Source: Sphingobacterium sp. UGAL515B_05 (GTDB taxonomy: Bacteria; Bacteroidota; Bacteroidia; Sphingobacteriales; Sphingobacteriaceae). Taken from it: DNA of 64,000 nt. The DNA is taken from NCBI RefSeq assembly GCF_033097525.1, contig NZ_CP109907.1, positions 4,712,001 to 4,776,000 of the forward strand, read 5' to 3'. Positions 24,960 through 34,713 of the stretch are shown here, piece after piece (the stretch's first letter is position 1; the number at the start of each line of letters is the position of its first letter). The notes under the pieces were generated by a model, which was not told the origin of the DNA, did not search any database, and worked only from the letters and a program-made list of their open reading frames with translations. Position numbers and translations under genes: made by a program.

Positions 24960-27746
24960 ATGAAAAACTTTTTAACGGTATTACTTGCCTCCAGTATTTC
25001 GGTCAGCGCTGCTTATGCGACCAAAATCAAAGGTAAGGTATTGGATGGTCAGACTGGTGAAGCCATTGCTGGTGCAACAGTGTTCTTGGAACAGCGTGGG
25101 CTATCGACCAAAACACAATTGGATGGTTCGTTTGAATTCAAAGGATTATCTGCAGGTGTGGATAAGATTCATATCAAGCATATGGCCTATGCCGAATTAA
25201 TTAAAGAAATCGAAATTCAAAAAGAAAATACACCTCATTTTATTTTTCAGCTGACATCTACCGAACAGACATTAATGGAAGTAACCATAAAGGGACGTCG
25301 GAATGGAGGGGATGATGATCCTAGTGCAAGGCGTTTGGAAAAGAATGCGTCACAAATTATGAATGTTGTTTCGGCGCGTGCAATAGAGATTTCTCCGGAT
25401 ATCACCGTTGCTAATGTTGTACAGCGTGTTTCGGGTGTATCTATAGAAAGAAATTCGAATGGCGAGGGGCAATATGCTATTCTGAGAGGGATGGATAAAC
25501 GTTACAATACCACTTTAGTGAATGGTGTAAAGGTTCCAAGTCCGGATAATAAATACCGTTATGTCCCTTTGGATTTATTTCCTTCAGATATGTTGGAACG
25601 CTTAGAAGTCTACAAGTCGCTAACACCAAATATGGAAGCCGATGCGGTGGGTGGAGTTGTCAATATGGTTATGAAATCGGCGCCGACTAAATTATTGCTT
25701 CAAGCAAATTTGGCAACAGGTTACAGCCAGCGTTATTTTAATCGTGATTTTGGAAGCTTTTCAACAGGCGGAACCTCGGCTAAATCTCCCTACGAACAGC
25801 ATGGGAAGAATTACAATGCAACCGCTGCTGATTTTAATAAGGGGGCATTAGATTATACCTATAAAAAGCCCCTTCCAGATCTTGTAGGCAATTTGACAAT
25901 GGGCAATCGGTATTTGGATGATAAATTGGGCGTTATTTTGGGTGCGAGTTATCAAAATTTACATCGAGGTAGTCGTTCTATTTTTTACAAATCGGCTGTC
26001 GTTGGGGTAAATCCCAATGCGGTAATTACTGAGCAGAGTGATCGTCAATATGATGAACAGCAACAACGCTTAGGTTTACATAACAAGATCGACTATCGAT
26101 TTAATCCAAATCATCGGGTTAGCTTTTATCAAATGTATGTGAATTTAAATAACATGCAATTGCGTGATGCGGTAAATACAATATATAATGGTCAGTATGA
26201 CCCCAGTATTGGTAAAGCCGAACTGACCTATGTGACAAGAAGCCGGAAAACACAGCAACAGATCTACAATGGTACCCTACAGGGGGATCATCATTTTTTA
26301 GATAATCGTCTGAATGTCCGTTGGTCAGGTGTGCTTTCTTCAGCGCGCAATCAATTGCCACAAAATACGATGATCAGTTTGGATGGAGTAGAAGAAAATT
26401 TTGAACGTAAAAGGACTTCTCTCGTCAATAAATCTCCTGTAACCTATCGTTGGGAGCGGAATACCGATAATGATCATGCAGGCTATTGGGATGTAGCTTA
26501 TAAAGTTCCAATGGAAAACAGTAAGCTGGAGCTATCGACCGGAGGTTTGTATCGTGATAAACAGCGTAGTAGTTTTTACAATAACTATAACTTATCACCA
26601 GCTTCGGCAGAAGAGGCAAAGTATAAATACGGCGTGGATTTTCAGCGCTATACCGATCTCAATTTGACCGTCACCAATCCTACCGGAGCTGTCGCAAATC
26701 CATTAACTTATGATGCTGGCGAGAAGACCACAGCATTGTACGGTATGTTCAATTATGAGAATGACAAATGGCAGATGATCGGTGGGATCCGGATGGAGCA
26801 TACCAATCAGAATTATAAATTATTGTTTCCTGCAGGAGAAAAAAGACCAAAAGGATCCCAAATTTATACAGAGTGGTTGCCAAGTTTGACCATGAAATAT
26901 CATTTGGACGAAAAACAACAGCTTCATGCGGCCTATTATCGTGCGTTAAACCGACCTGGATTTTATGAAATTGTACCCTCAAGTGTGGTTAACGAAGAAT
27001 TTTTAGAAAAAGGAAACCCAGATTTAAAACATGCCTTAGCAGATAACTTCGATTTAAGGTATGAATTATTCCCTGAAGCTTCCTCTCAATTTCTTGTAGG
27101 TATGTTTTACAAGAAAATCAAAAATCCAATTGAATATACCTTTCAACCGGATGAGGTTCGTAAACAGGATGTATACTACACCCCCGGTAATTTTGGTAAC
27201 GCCAACAACTTTGGTCTTGAGGTTGATTATATCAAGTATATCCAGAAATTTGGTGTTAAGGCCAATTATACCTATACCCATTCACGTATAACGACCGCCA
27301 AGATGTCGCGTCGAATCAATGAAACCACACAGGACCCTGAAGCGATTATCGTGGATCAAACGAGACCGCTATATGGGCAAGCTGCACATGTGGCCAATCT
27401 ATCGCTACTTTACAAAGATGCTAATAATGGCTGGGAAGGACAAGTAGCTGGATCTTATACCGGCTCACGAATCAATACAGTGTCGCAATTTTTGAACGAT
27501 GATTTATGGCAAAAAGGATTTGTTCAGTTAGATGCTTCTATTGAGAAGAAATTAAAAGCTGGTTGGGCCATTTTTGCCAAAGCCAACAACATCTTGAATA
27601 CACCAATGGAATTGTATGTGAAAGGAACAAATCCCGAAAATGAGAAGATCGCTGAAAAGCTTATTGAAGGCGGAAATACTTTGATTAGGAAGGATTTATA
27701 TGGACAGAACTATATCCTTGGTTTACGTTATTCATTTAGTAAATAA
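24960..27746 (+). CDS. TonB-dependent outer-membrane receptor of the phytase locus
   Basis: The 928-residue protein has a signal peptide (MKNFLTVLLASSISVSAAYA) and a carboxypeptidase-regulatory-like beta-sandwich domain (about residues 23-105, GKVLDGQTGEAIAGATVFLEQ). A plug domain follows (about 140-235, with LRGMDKRYNTTLVNGVKVPSP and the VGGVVNMVM end), then a 22-strand-type barrel ending in an aromatic strand (LGLRYSFSK). There is no SusD partner. An in-frame TTG lies 13 codons upstream, but the ATG starts directly at the signal peptide. Genes for a beta-helix lipoprotein and a beta-propeller phytase follow on the same strand. It probably imports inositol phosphates or a bound metal; the substrate is inferred from neighbours only. 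Confidence 0.9.
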   Translation: MKNFLTVLLASSISVSAAYATKIKGKVLDGQTGEAIAGATVFLEQRGLSTKTQLDGSFEFKGLSAGVDKIHIKHMAYAELIKEIEIQKENTPHFIFQLTSTEQTLMEVTIKGRRNGGDDDPSARRLEKNASQIMNVVSARAIEISPDITVANVVQRVSGVSIERNSNGEGQYAILRGMDKRYNTTLVNGVKVPSPDNKYRYVPLDLFPSDMLERLEVYKSLTPNMEADAVGGVVNMVMKSAPTKLLLQANLATGYSQRYFNRDFGSFSTGGTSAKSPYEQHGKNYNATAADFNKGALDYTYKKPLPDLVGNLTMGNRYLDDKLGVILGASYQNLHRGSRSIFYKSAVVGVNPNAVITEQSDRQYDEQQQRLGLHNKIDYRFNPNHRVSFYQMYVNLNNMQLRDAVNTIYNGQYDPSIGKAELTYVTRSRKTQQQIYNGTLQGDHHFLDNRLNVRWSGVLSSARNQLPQNTMISLDGVEENFERKRTSLVNKSPVTYRWERNTDNDHAGYWDVAYKVPMENSKLELSTGGLYRDKQRSSFYNNYNLSPASAEEAKYKYGVDFQRYTDLNLTVTNPTGAVANPLTYDAGEKTTALYGMFNYENDKWQMIGGIRMEHTNQNYKLLFPAGEKRPKGSQIYTEWLPSLTMKYHLDEKQQLHAAYYRALNRPGFYEIVPSSVVNEEFLEKGNPDLKHALADNFDLRYELFPEASSQFLVGMFYKKIKNPIEYTFQPDEVRKQDVYYTPGNFGNANNFGLEVDYIKYIQKFGVKANYTYTHSRITTAKMSRRINETTQDPEAIIVDQTRPLYGQAAHVANLSLLYKDANNGWEGQVAGSYTGSRINTVSQFLNDDLWQKGFVQLDASIEKKLKAGWAIFAKANNILNTPMELYVKGTNPENEKIAEKLIEGGNTLIRKDLYGQNYILGLRYSFSK

Positions 27747-27896
27747 TAGACCCGCGTAAAACAGGGCATGTTTTAATCTGAACATGTGCAACGTGAAATA
27801 ACAACAGTTTGTTTCGGTGAAGCTTTCACTTTTTTGGAAAGCCAATGTTTTGGATAAGTGAAATCTGCTTCATCATTAAAAATTAAATATATACAG

Positions 27897-29159
27897 ATGA
27901 AAAATAAATGTATTTTATCGTTTCTAGCGTTTTTTGTTGTGGTGCTAAGTGCCTGTGAAAAAGCAAATATTGATGTTGATACTTCTGATGCTGATGGAAG
28001 TGCTATAGGTGAGGTCTCCGGTGTGTGGAGCAAAGGGAGTGTGCAGCATATCAAGGGAGATATTATTATTCCCGAAGGCAAGAGCCTGACGATTGAGGAA
28101 GGTGTAACCGTATTGATGGATTCTGTCAATAAGCCTGAAATTGTTATTTTGGGTAATTTGTATGCACTCGGTACAGCTGAAAATCCTGTAAAGTTTACGG
28201 TTGAAGATGGGTATAAGACGAAGACGAATGAATTTGGCAAGTTATGGGGAGGAATTTTAGCCGCTCCAAGTTGCCAGGAGCTTGTTTTGGACAATACCGT
28301 CATTGAATATGGCGGTGCAATTACATCGGATGCGTCGACTTCTGTAAAAATGGGCTTGTATAAAAAAGTGTCTGGTGAAGCTTTGCCAGCTTTGTGGTTC
28401 TCAAATCCAGACGGAAAGCTAGTTGTTCAAAATAGTACTGTAAGTCATTTTCACGAAGACTGTACGTATATTGAAGGCGGAAAAATCATTTTCGCTAACA
28501 ATCGTTTCTTTTCTAATGGGGTGACAGGGGGAGAAGCGATGAATTTCAAATCCGGATGTCTTGCCGATGTTGCTTATAACCTCGTGTATAGTGTAAATAC
28601 CAATGCATTAAAACTATCCAACTCGGGAGACCGTACACCTCAGGCTTATATTATTGTTTATAATAATACCATGCTCAATACAGGGTGGCGCAGACCTACA
28701 GCCAAAGGAGGCTCCATATGGTTAGAAGCGTCTGTCAGAGCAGAAATTTATAATAATCTTTTTGCCAATACACGGTTTGGAGTCAAGCGTGATCCTAAAA
28801 AACCAGAAGATAACCGTTCTCTGTCAGGTAATAATTGGTATTATGGCTACGGTCAATTGACTGTAGATCAATTTCAGGTCGGTAAAAATGATATTGTAGG
28901 CGGTAGTAACGATGTAAGAGGTAAAGTGGCAGGGGAGAATAATCCTAAATTTGTTTCTTATCCTTTAGAAACATCGGTTGACAATTACGTATTTGATTCA
29001 ACCTGGGATTTTCATCTTCAAGGGAATTCACCTGCATTAAAGGCTGGTACTTTGGATTTTAAACCCCATTTTACGAGTGGCCTGGTGATGTCAAACGGCC
29101 TAACATATAATTCTCCTCAGCCTGCAGCTTATGTTGGGGCATTTGGTTCCAAATTCTAA
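27897..29159 (+). CDS. Lipoprotein with predicted right-handed parallel beta-helix
   Basis: The 420-residue protein has a lipoprotein signal with lipobox LSAC (Cys20). The mature part shows short repeated strands with Asn/Gly turns (GDIIIPEGKSLTIEEGVTVLMD, GGKIIFANNRFFSNGV, QAYIIVYNNTMLNTGW, ASVRAEIYNNLFANT), the look of a parallel beta-helix as in pectate-lyase-like proteins. No clear catalytic residues are visible, so a carbohydrate or ligand-binding surface role is as likely as an enzyme. It lies 150 nt after the TonB receptor and 13 nt before the phytase gene, so it belongs to the phytase unit. Confidence 0.8.
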   Translation: MKNKCILSFLAFFVVVLSACEKANIDVDTSDADGSAIGEVSGVWSKGSVQHIKGDIIIPEGKSLTIEEGVTVLMDSVNKPEIVILGNLYALGTAENPVKFTVEDGYKTKTNEFGKLWGGILAAPSCQELVLDNTVIEYGGAITSDASTSVKMGLYKKVSGEALPALWFSNPDGKLVVQNSTVSHFHEDCTYIEGGKIIFANNRFFSNGVTGGEAMNFKSGCLADVAYNLVYSVNTNALKLSNSGDRTPQAYIIVYNNTMLNTGWRRPTAKGGSIWLEASVRAEIYNNLFANTRFGVKRDPKKPEDNRSLSGNNWYYGYGQLTVDQFQVGKNDIVGGSNDVRGKVAGENNPKFVSYPLETSVDNYVFDSTWDFHLQGNSPALKAGTLDFKPHFTSGLVMSNGLTYNSPQPAAYVGAFGSKF

Positions 29160-29172
29160 TTTACTTCATATA

Positions 29173-30243
29173 ATGACAAATTTAAAAACAATACTAACAC
29201 TAACTTTGGGAGCATCAACCCTGCTTCAAATGGCATGCAAAAATGCGCAAACAAATAACGTAGAATCAATTAAACCCGTTGTTGTGACCGATGCTGTCCG
29301 TTATGATTCGGATGATCCTGCAATTTGGATCAATAAGAGCGATCCGAGCAAGAGTCTGATTTTAGCAACGGATAAAGATGCCGATGGAGCTTTATTCGTG
29401 TACGATTTACAGGGTAAAACGGTCAAAGAAAAAGTGGTTTCCAATTTAAAACGGCCAAACAATGTCGATGTCGCTTACGGTTTGGTATTGGGGGGGAAAC
29501 CTGTCGATATCGCTGTCACAACAGAGCGTATGACCCATAAATTGCGTATTTTTTCACTACCTGACATGAAGCCGATCGATCAAGGGGGATTAGATATGTT
29601 TGTTGGTGAAACTGAGCCTGAATTCAGAGATCTGATGGGGATTGCCCTATATACTTCTCCAAAAGGAGAGATCTATGCTATTGTTGGACGAAAAAATGGA
29701 CCAAAAGAAGGCTATTTGGGACAATATTTATTGGAGGATAATGGCTCTGGTTCAGTAAAAGCTACACTGGTTCGCAAATTCGGTTCATTTAGTGGAAAGA
29801 AAGAGATTGAGGCAATAGCGGTGGACAATGAGCTTGGGTATATTTACTATTCGGATGAACAGGTTGGCGTAAAACAATACTATGCGGATCCAGTAAAGGG
29901 AAACCAACAGTTGGCATTGTTTGCTACAGCAGGTTTTAAAGAAGATCATGAAGGTATTTCGATTTATAAAGTGACCGACAGTACTGGATATATCTTGGTG
30001 TCGGACCAGGGTGCAAATCGTTTTCAGGTTTTTAGTCGGGAAGGAACCAAAAGCAATCCTTTCGAACATAAATATCTGAAGACTGTGCCGGTTATGGCAA
30101 CACAAAGTGATGGTTCGGAAACTACCTCTTTTAATTTAAATGAAACCTTCAAACATGGCTTGTTTGTTGTTATGAGTGACGATAAAACATTCCATTATTA
30201 TCGATGGGAAGATATTGCCGGAGCCGATTTGAAAAAGAAATAG
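29173..30243 (+). CDS. Beta-propeller phytase (3-phytase), lipoprotein
   Basis: The 356-residue protein has a lipoprotein signal (lipobox LQMAC, Cys22). It has the beta-propeller phytase signatures DDPAIW (residues 47-52) and the DG-L-x-VYDLQGK stretch (71-82), with many acidic loop residues for the calcium ions needed by this class (for example KEIEAIAVDNELGYIYYSDEQVGV). It removes phosphate stepwise from phytate at the cell surface or in the periplasm. An ATG 14 codons upstream overlaps the previous gene and precedes no signal peptide, so the later ATG is preferred. It is the last gene of the TonB-receptor unit. Confidence 0.93.
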   Translation: MTNLKTILTLTLGASTLLQMACKNAQTNNVESIKPVVVTDAVRYDSDDPAIWINKSDPSKSLILATDKDADGALFVYDLQGKTVKEKVVSNLKRPNNVDVAYGLVLGGKPVDIAVTTERMTHKLRIFSLPDMKPIDQGGLDMFVGETEPEFRDLMGIALYTSPKGEIYAIVGRKNGPKEGYLGQYLLEDNGSGSVKATLVRKFGSFSGKKEIEAIAVDNELGYIYYSDEQVGVKQYYADPVKGNQQLALFATAGFKEDHEGISIYKVTDSTGYILVSDQGANRFQVFSREGTKSNPFEHKYLKTVPVMATQSDGSETTSFNLNETFKHGLFVVMSDDKTFHYYRWEDIAGADLKKK

Positions 30244-30261
30244 GTGACGAATTAATATTTC

Positions 30262-30301
30262 AGCAACAGTTGTGATTTGATTCGCAACTGTTGCTTTTTT
30301 T
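30262..30301 (+). terminator. Intrinsic terminator of the phytase operon
   Basis: An 11-bp stem (AGCAACAGTTG against CAACTGTTGCT) followed by seven T. Confidence 0.88.
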
Positions 30302-30340
30302 GCTATCGGAAATTTTATTGGTGGTAATTAGCGCTGTTAT

Positions 30341-32366
30341 TTATACACTGACCGGAATTTTAAACCAAAAGGTTGACCCTTGGCCGATCTGGCTGTCGAC
30401 ACCAATTTCTCCTTGATGTTTTTGAATAATTTCTTTGCAAATAAACAGTCCTATGCCAAATCCCGATGCATAATGGTCCCCATCGTCATTTACACGATAA
30501 AATTTATTGAATATTTGTTTCTGGTCCTTATGATTGATGCCTTTTCCTTGGTCTTTGATCTCGACTTCAAAATAACCGGAATGTATGGCCACATGCATGG
30601 TAATTGTCGAATTGTTGGGTGAATATTTAATGGCGTTATCCATAAAGTTGATTAACACTTGTTCGATTTTATCACGATCGGCGATAATCTCCAAATTCGA
30701 ATCTATTGCTCCTGAATAATGAATGAAGTGCTTTACAGATTTTAAAGCATAGATATTTTGAATATAATCGAGTAAAGAACAAACGTTAAATGTCTTTTTG
30801 CGAAGTACTAACTTACCCTCATTTAGTTGAGTAACATTTAAAAAGCCGTCGATTAAGCCGCATACGCGTTGCTTGCTCATTCGTTTGGTGGAGATATTGC
30901 ATGCGCTTTTCGCTGCTCAGTGTACCTTCTTTGGCTTGTAGTAATTGGATATAGGCAATTAATGAGGTTAAAGGTGTTTTGAGTTCATGACTTGCGATAC
31001 TAATAAAGTCTAGTTTTTTCCTTTCTTCTTCCTTGTCATTGGTGTTATCTATTATGGCGCCATAGATCATGTGTCTTGTCGTATCCGATTCCAATTGACT
31101 TCCGCCTATTGATCTTAACCATTTTACCTTACCCGTTTTTTTATCTTTTATTTCACATTGACAATCAAAAGGGGATTGTTTGAGCGTTACTTCCTGAAAA
31201 ACATGATGAATGATGTTTCTATACTGCGGGAGAATTTGGTCGAAAAAGTCGGATTCTTTTATGTTGTCACGCTGATCGAAGCCAAATAATTCACGACAAC
31301 GATCATTGAGCTCCATTTTCTTGGTTTCCATGTCAATAGAAAAGATACCGATGCCGGCAGCTTCTACGATCATTCTAAACTGTTGATCTCTTTTGGCGAT
31401 AAGTTGATTAATTGCTTCAAGTTTTTCATGCTCTTGATGCTGGGTGGTAATATCTATAGCAGTGCCTGCAAACCATTCGGGCTGTTGGTTTTGGTCAAAG
31501 TATACTCTTCCTTTACAGTGCAACCACCGTAATTGAAGATCTTGCGCTCCAATGGTTCTAAATTGTACATCATAAACACCTTTGTTTTGGTAAGTCAGTG
31601 ATTTTTTGACTTCCTGATCGATTCTATTTCTATCTTCTGGATGAATATATTTGAGTACCTCATTGTATGGGACATATTCACCTCTCGCAAAACCAAAGAG
31701 CTCCCGGGTCCGTTCATCCCAATTGACCATATAATTTTTACAATTTAAATTCCATGTACCCATCTCAGCCGACTGTAAGGCAAAATGGTAATGTTCTTCA
31801 CTTTCTATGATTTTCTTGAGTGCATCCTTAAGCTTTTCATTGAGATCTTCGGTATGTTTAGGTGATAAGGTGTAATTATTCGTGGGGATTTTGTAGGGGG
31901 TTCCTGCTACTGTATACTTTTGAGTTAATAAATCTTGTAGCAGTTTTCGTTCAATGGTATTTTTTTCTTGCGTTTGTGGGGTGTCGTCTTCATTTTCAGG
32001 TATCAGTCTAATTTGATTAAATATGGCATAAATTTCACCCTTTTCATTGATGAGCGGGTGATATTCAAACGTGTGCGTATATCGAAGTGAAGATTGTTGT
32101 TCGGTTTTGAGTTTGATCTTTATCTTGTCGATCGGCTGCGTATTTCCATTTTCCCAAACGTTTTTCAAGAGGGGGATATAAGACGTTAATTCTTCTTGTT
32201 GAAGACAATTCTCAAGATATTGCCCAATCGCGCTGTGATCACAATTCCACAATTTTAACATGTCAGTGCTTGCATAAGAAATACGGAGATCTGCGCTATC
32301 ATAAATTGCGCATGCATCCAATGAAGAAGAGAGAACGGCTAAAATATCTTTATCTGAACAAATCAT
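30341..32366 (-). pseudogene. PAS-domain sensor histidine kinase, split by a frameshift near 30,860
   Basis: Two overlapping frames together make one kinase. The first (32366-30819) carries an N-terminal PAS-like domain (residues about 10-125), two PAS/PAC domains (about 195-315 and 335-445) and the HisKA box SIASHELKTPLTSL with phosphoacceptor His460, then runs out of frame after EQATRM. The second (from 30880 to 30341, itself open slightly upstream) resumes with CGLIDGFLNVTQLNEGKL and the HATPase motifs (N box MDNAIKYSP, DQGKGI, GFGIGLFICKEI). The shift lies at about 30858-30863 and fits loss of one TG from ATGTGCGGC. Repaired, the protein would be about 675 residues. It diverges from a NarL-type regulator gene, its likely partner. 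Sequencing error is the alternative. Confidence 0.85.
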
Positions 32367-32708
32367 AACATGTCAAAAATTAAGTGTTGATTAAAGCGAT
32401 ATCATGTATAGCTAGATTTAATAGCGTACAAATATTGTTCCTTTTCTCATGAGTTTTCTCCTTGTCGATATGGAGCAGCAATTATTGGTCCCTAGAAATC
32501 CCTACTTTTTGATCTGTTAGTCATCTCGGAGGCTGTTTAATATGGATTCATCCCATCAATAGTACAGTAAATAGAAATTCGTATCTTTATTTTGTTTATG
32601 CAGTCTGTTTCTATTTTATTTCAAATCGGAAAATTACAATACACCACTATTGTTTTCAATGTTTGGAAGAAGATGGAATTGAAAGTTTTTATTTAAATGC
32701 CATAGAAG
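32367..32708. other. Intergenic region between the divergent kinase and regulator genes
   Basis: This 342-nt AT-rich region must hold both divergent promoters. I see near-matches to the -7 box (AATATTTG near 32,434 on the minus strand; AATGTTTG near 32,660 on the plus strand) but none exact, and no RNA gene or repeat. Confidence 0.5.
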
Positions 32709-33398
32709 ATGAATACGGTTAAAATACTATTGGTTGAAGATCACATGGTGGTACGGAATGGTATTAAACTACTTTTAGAATCCGAAGGAGAATTTACAGT
32801 GATAGGAGAGGCTTCTGATGGTACGGAAGCCCTGTCTAAATTGGCGAATGGTCTAGCTCCCGATATTGTCTTAACTGATATCAGCATGGAACATATGGAC
32901 GGAATGGCGCTCTTAAAAGTCATCAGTCAAAAATATCCGCAGGTCAAAGTTGTGATATTGTCTATGCTTAGTCAAATTCATTATGTGGTTGAAGGTTTTG
33001 AGCATGGTCTTTCAGGCTACCTGTTGAAAAATGTAGGTTATAATGAATTACTTTTTGGATTAAAACATGTTGCTGAAGGTGGACGCTATATGAGCGAAGA
33101 AATTAGCTTAGCCTTACTTGAACAAGTTTCTTCTGGTCAGGTTTATACGGATGTGGGCTCGAATATGATCCTCGATCTGGAAATAAATGATCGCGAGCTA
33201 GAAGTATTGGAGTTGATCGCCGACGGTTTTACAAATCTAGAAATTGCAGATAAAATCTTTTTGAGTAAGCGAACAGTTGAAGGATATCGACAGAGCTTGA
33301 TTGATAAAACAAGGGTGAAGAATACCGCGGAATTAGTAAAATATGCTTTTCAACATGGCTTATTAAAAAAAAATGAGAACTATTTACGTTACTGGTGA
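32709..33398 (+). CDS. NarL/LuxR-family response regulator
   Basis: The 229-residue protein has a receiver domain (acidic pocket VEDH, phosphoacceptor Asp57 in IVLTDISM, Lys in LLKNVGYNELL) and a C-terminal LuxR-type helix-turn-helix (INDRELEVLELIADGFTNLEIADKIFLSKRTVEGYRQSL). It is a close paralogue of the regulator at 60,837: the receiver blocks MVVRNGIKLLLES, IVLTDISM and KNVGYNELLFGL are identical. It diverges from a frameshifted PAS-histidine kinase gene. If that kinase is dead, this regulator has lost its cognate partner or is fed by another kinase. Confidence 0.93.
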   Translation: MNTVKILLVEDHMVVRNGIKLLLESEGEFTVIGEASDGTEALSKLANGLAPDIVLTDISMEHMDGMALLKVISQKYPQVKVVILSMLSQIHYVVEGFEHGLSGYLLKNVGYNELLFGLKHVAEGGRYMSEEISLALLEQVSSGQVYTDVGSNMILDLEINDRELEVLELIADGFTNLEIADKIFLSKRTVEGYRQSLIDKTRVKNTAELVKYAFQHGLLKKNENYLRYW

Positions 33399-33440
33399 CC
33401 ATGCCACAGCGGGCGATCTTTGAAAATACTACACATCCCC

Positions 33441-34259
33441 TTACTTTAATTTTGGTATTCTTTCTCGAAAACGGTTGAAAATAAATAGACCAGCTCCAAT
33501 AATAATAAATGGTATACTAAGCAGCTGTCCCATATTGATGAATAAGGAGTCTTCAAAATGCTCTTGATTGATTTTCAAAAACTCATCCAAAAACCGGAAC
33601 GAAAACAGCAAAACCAACAGCAAGGCGAAATAGTTTCCATTGTTACGTCGAAGCTTTTTGTCTTTCCACAAACGATATAATAATACGAATAATAGGAGAC
33701 AAAATAATGCTTCATAAAGCTGTGCCGGATGGCGAGGTATTGTATCGATACGGCTAAACACAAAAGCCCAAGGTAAATTACTTGCTGTACCAATCATTTC
33801 AGAGTTCATTAAGTTGCCCAGGCGAATGCAAGCCCCTGCTAAAGGAACGACTAAAGCAATCCGATCCGCAACCCAAAGAAAAGGAAGCCCCTGTTTTTTT
33901 GCAAATAAATAGATCGCAATCAGGATACCTATACCTCCACCATGGCTTGCCAGCCCACCTTCCCAAATGGCCATTATTTTTAAGGGATGATCTAGGTAAT
34001 AACCGGGGTCGTAAAATAATACGTGCCCCAATCTAGCACCAATAACAGTACCTAAAACGATATAAATGGTTAGCTGATCTAAGAACTCGCTTGACCGACC
34101 TTCTTTCTTAAATAATGAACCTAATACCTTATAGCATAATACAATGCCCAATAACCAAAATAGTCCGTACCAGCGAATAGGGTGTTCAATAATTGGAATA
34201 ACAAAGATGTCACTATCTATATTCCAGTTTATGTAAGTTAAGATTAGATTATTTACCAT
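33441..34259 (-). CDS. lgt: Prolipoprotein diacylglyceryl transferase Lgt
   Basis: The 272-residue inner-membrane enzyme attaches diacylglycerol from phosphatidylglycerol to the lipobox Cys, the first step of lipoprotein maturation. About seven TM helices are seen. Family motifs are IRWYGLFWLLGI near the N-terminus, GARLGHVLFYDPGYY, the EGGLASHGGGIG loop with the essential His, and AGACIRLGNLMNSEMIG with the signature Arg-x-Gly-Asn. Consistent with the many lipoproteins in this window. It is convergent with the NarL-type regulator gene. Confidence 0.97.
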   Translation of the reverse strand: MVNNLILTYINWNIDSDIFVIPIIEHPIRWYGLFWLLGIVLCYKVLGSLFKKEGRSSEFLDQLTIYIVLGTVIGARLGHVLFYDPGYYLDHPLKIMAIWEGGLASHGGGIGILIAIYLFAKKQGLPFLWVADRIALVVPLAGACIRLGNLMNSEMIGTASNLPWAFVFSRIDTIPRHPAQLYEALFCLLLFVLLYRLWKDKKLRRNNGNYFALLLVLLFSFRFLDEFLKINQEHFEDSLFINMGQLLSIPFIIIGAGLFIFNRFRERIPKLK

Positions 34260-34713
34260 ATGACTTTTTAGCGTGATGCTCCATCGTATAGGTATGTGGT
34301 AAGGGTATTTCGTTACACACTTTGATGAAAAAACACGAAATTCTCTTTATTGATGCAAATATTGAGTCATATACTGCGATTATTAAATATGAAATTTTCG
34401 TTGTTTGACCAATTTGTATGTTTGTGGGGAGTAAAAGGAAATTAACTATCGCCGAGTTCCATAATTGCGACCGGTGTTTTTATTGGAGAAGAATATTAGC
34501 ATAAGTATCAGCCGGGTTAAATACTTTTGAAAGTATATCTTGTTTTTTTGATAATATTCCGATATTCGACAATTGATAACATGATATAGACAGCATCTTG
34601 CATATTTCTTTAATAGCTGTTTACATCCTGTGAAAGCTTATCCTAGTTAATGAACGAGGTTATGGAAAAATATAGGCACCTTCATGTAAATTTAAACAGA
34701 TAGTTATTTTCTG
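34260..34713. other. 454-nt intergenic region, possible remnant coding segment
   Basis: Divergent promoter space for lgt (-) and the TPR kinase gene (+). A 27-codon frame at 34325-34408 starts KKHEILFIDAN and resembles the first strand of a receiver domain, but it stops at once and lacks the rest; it may be a relic or chance. No RNA gene or exact -7 box was recognised. Confidence 0.3.
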
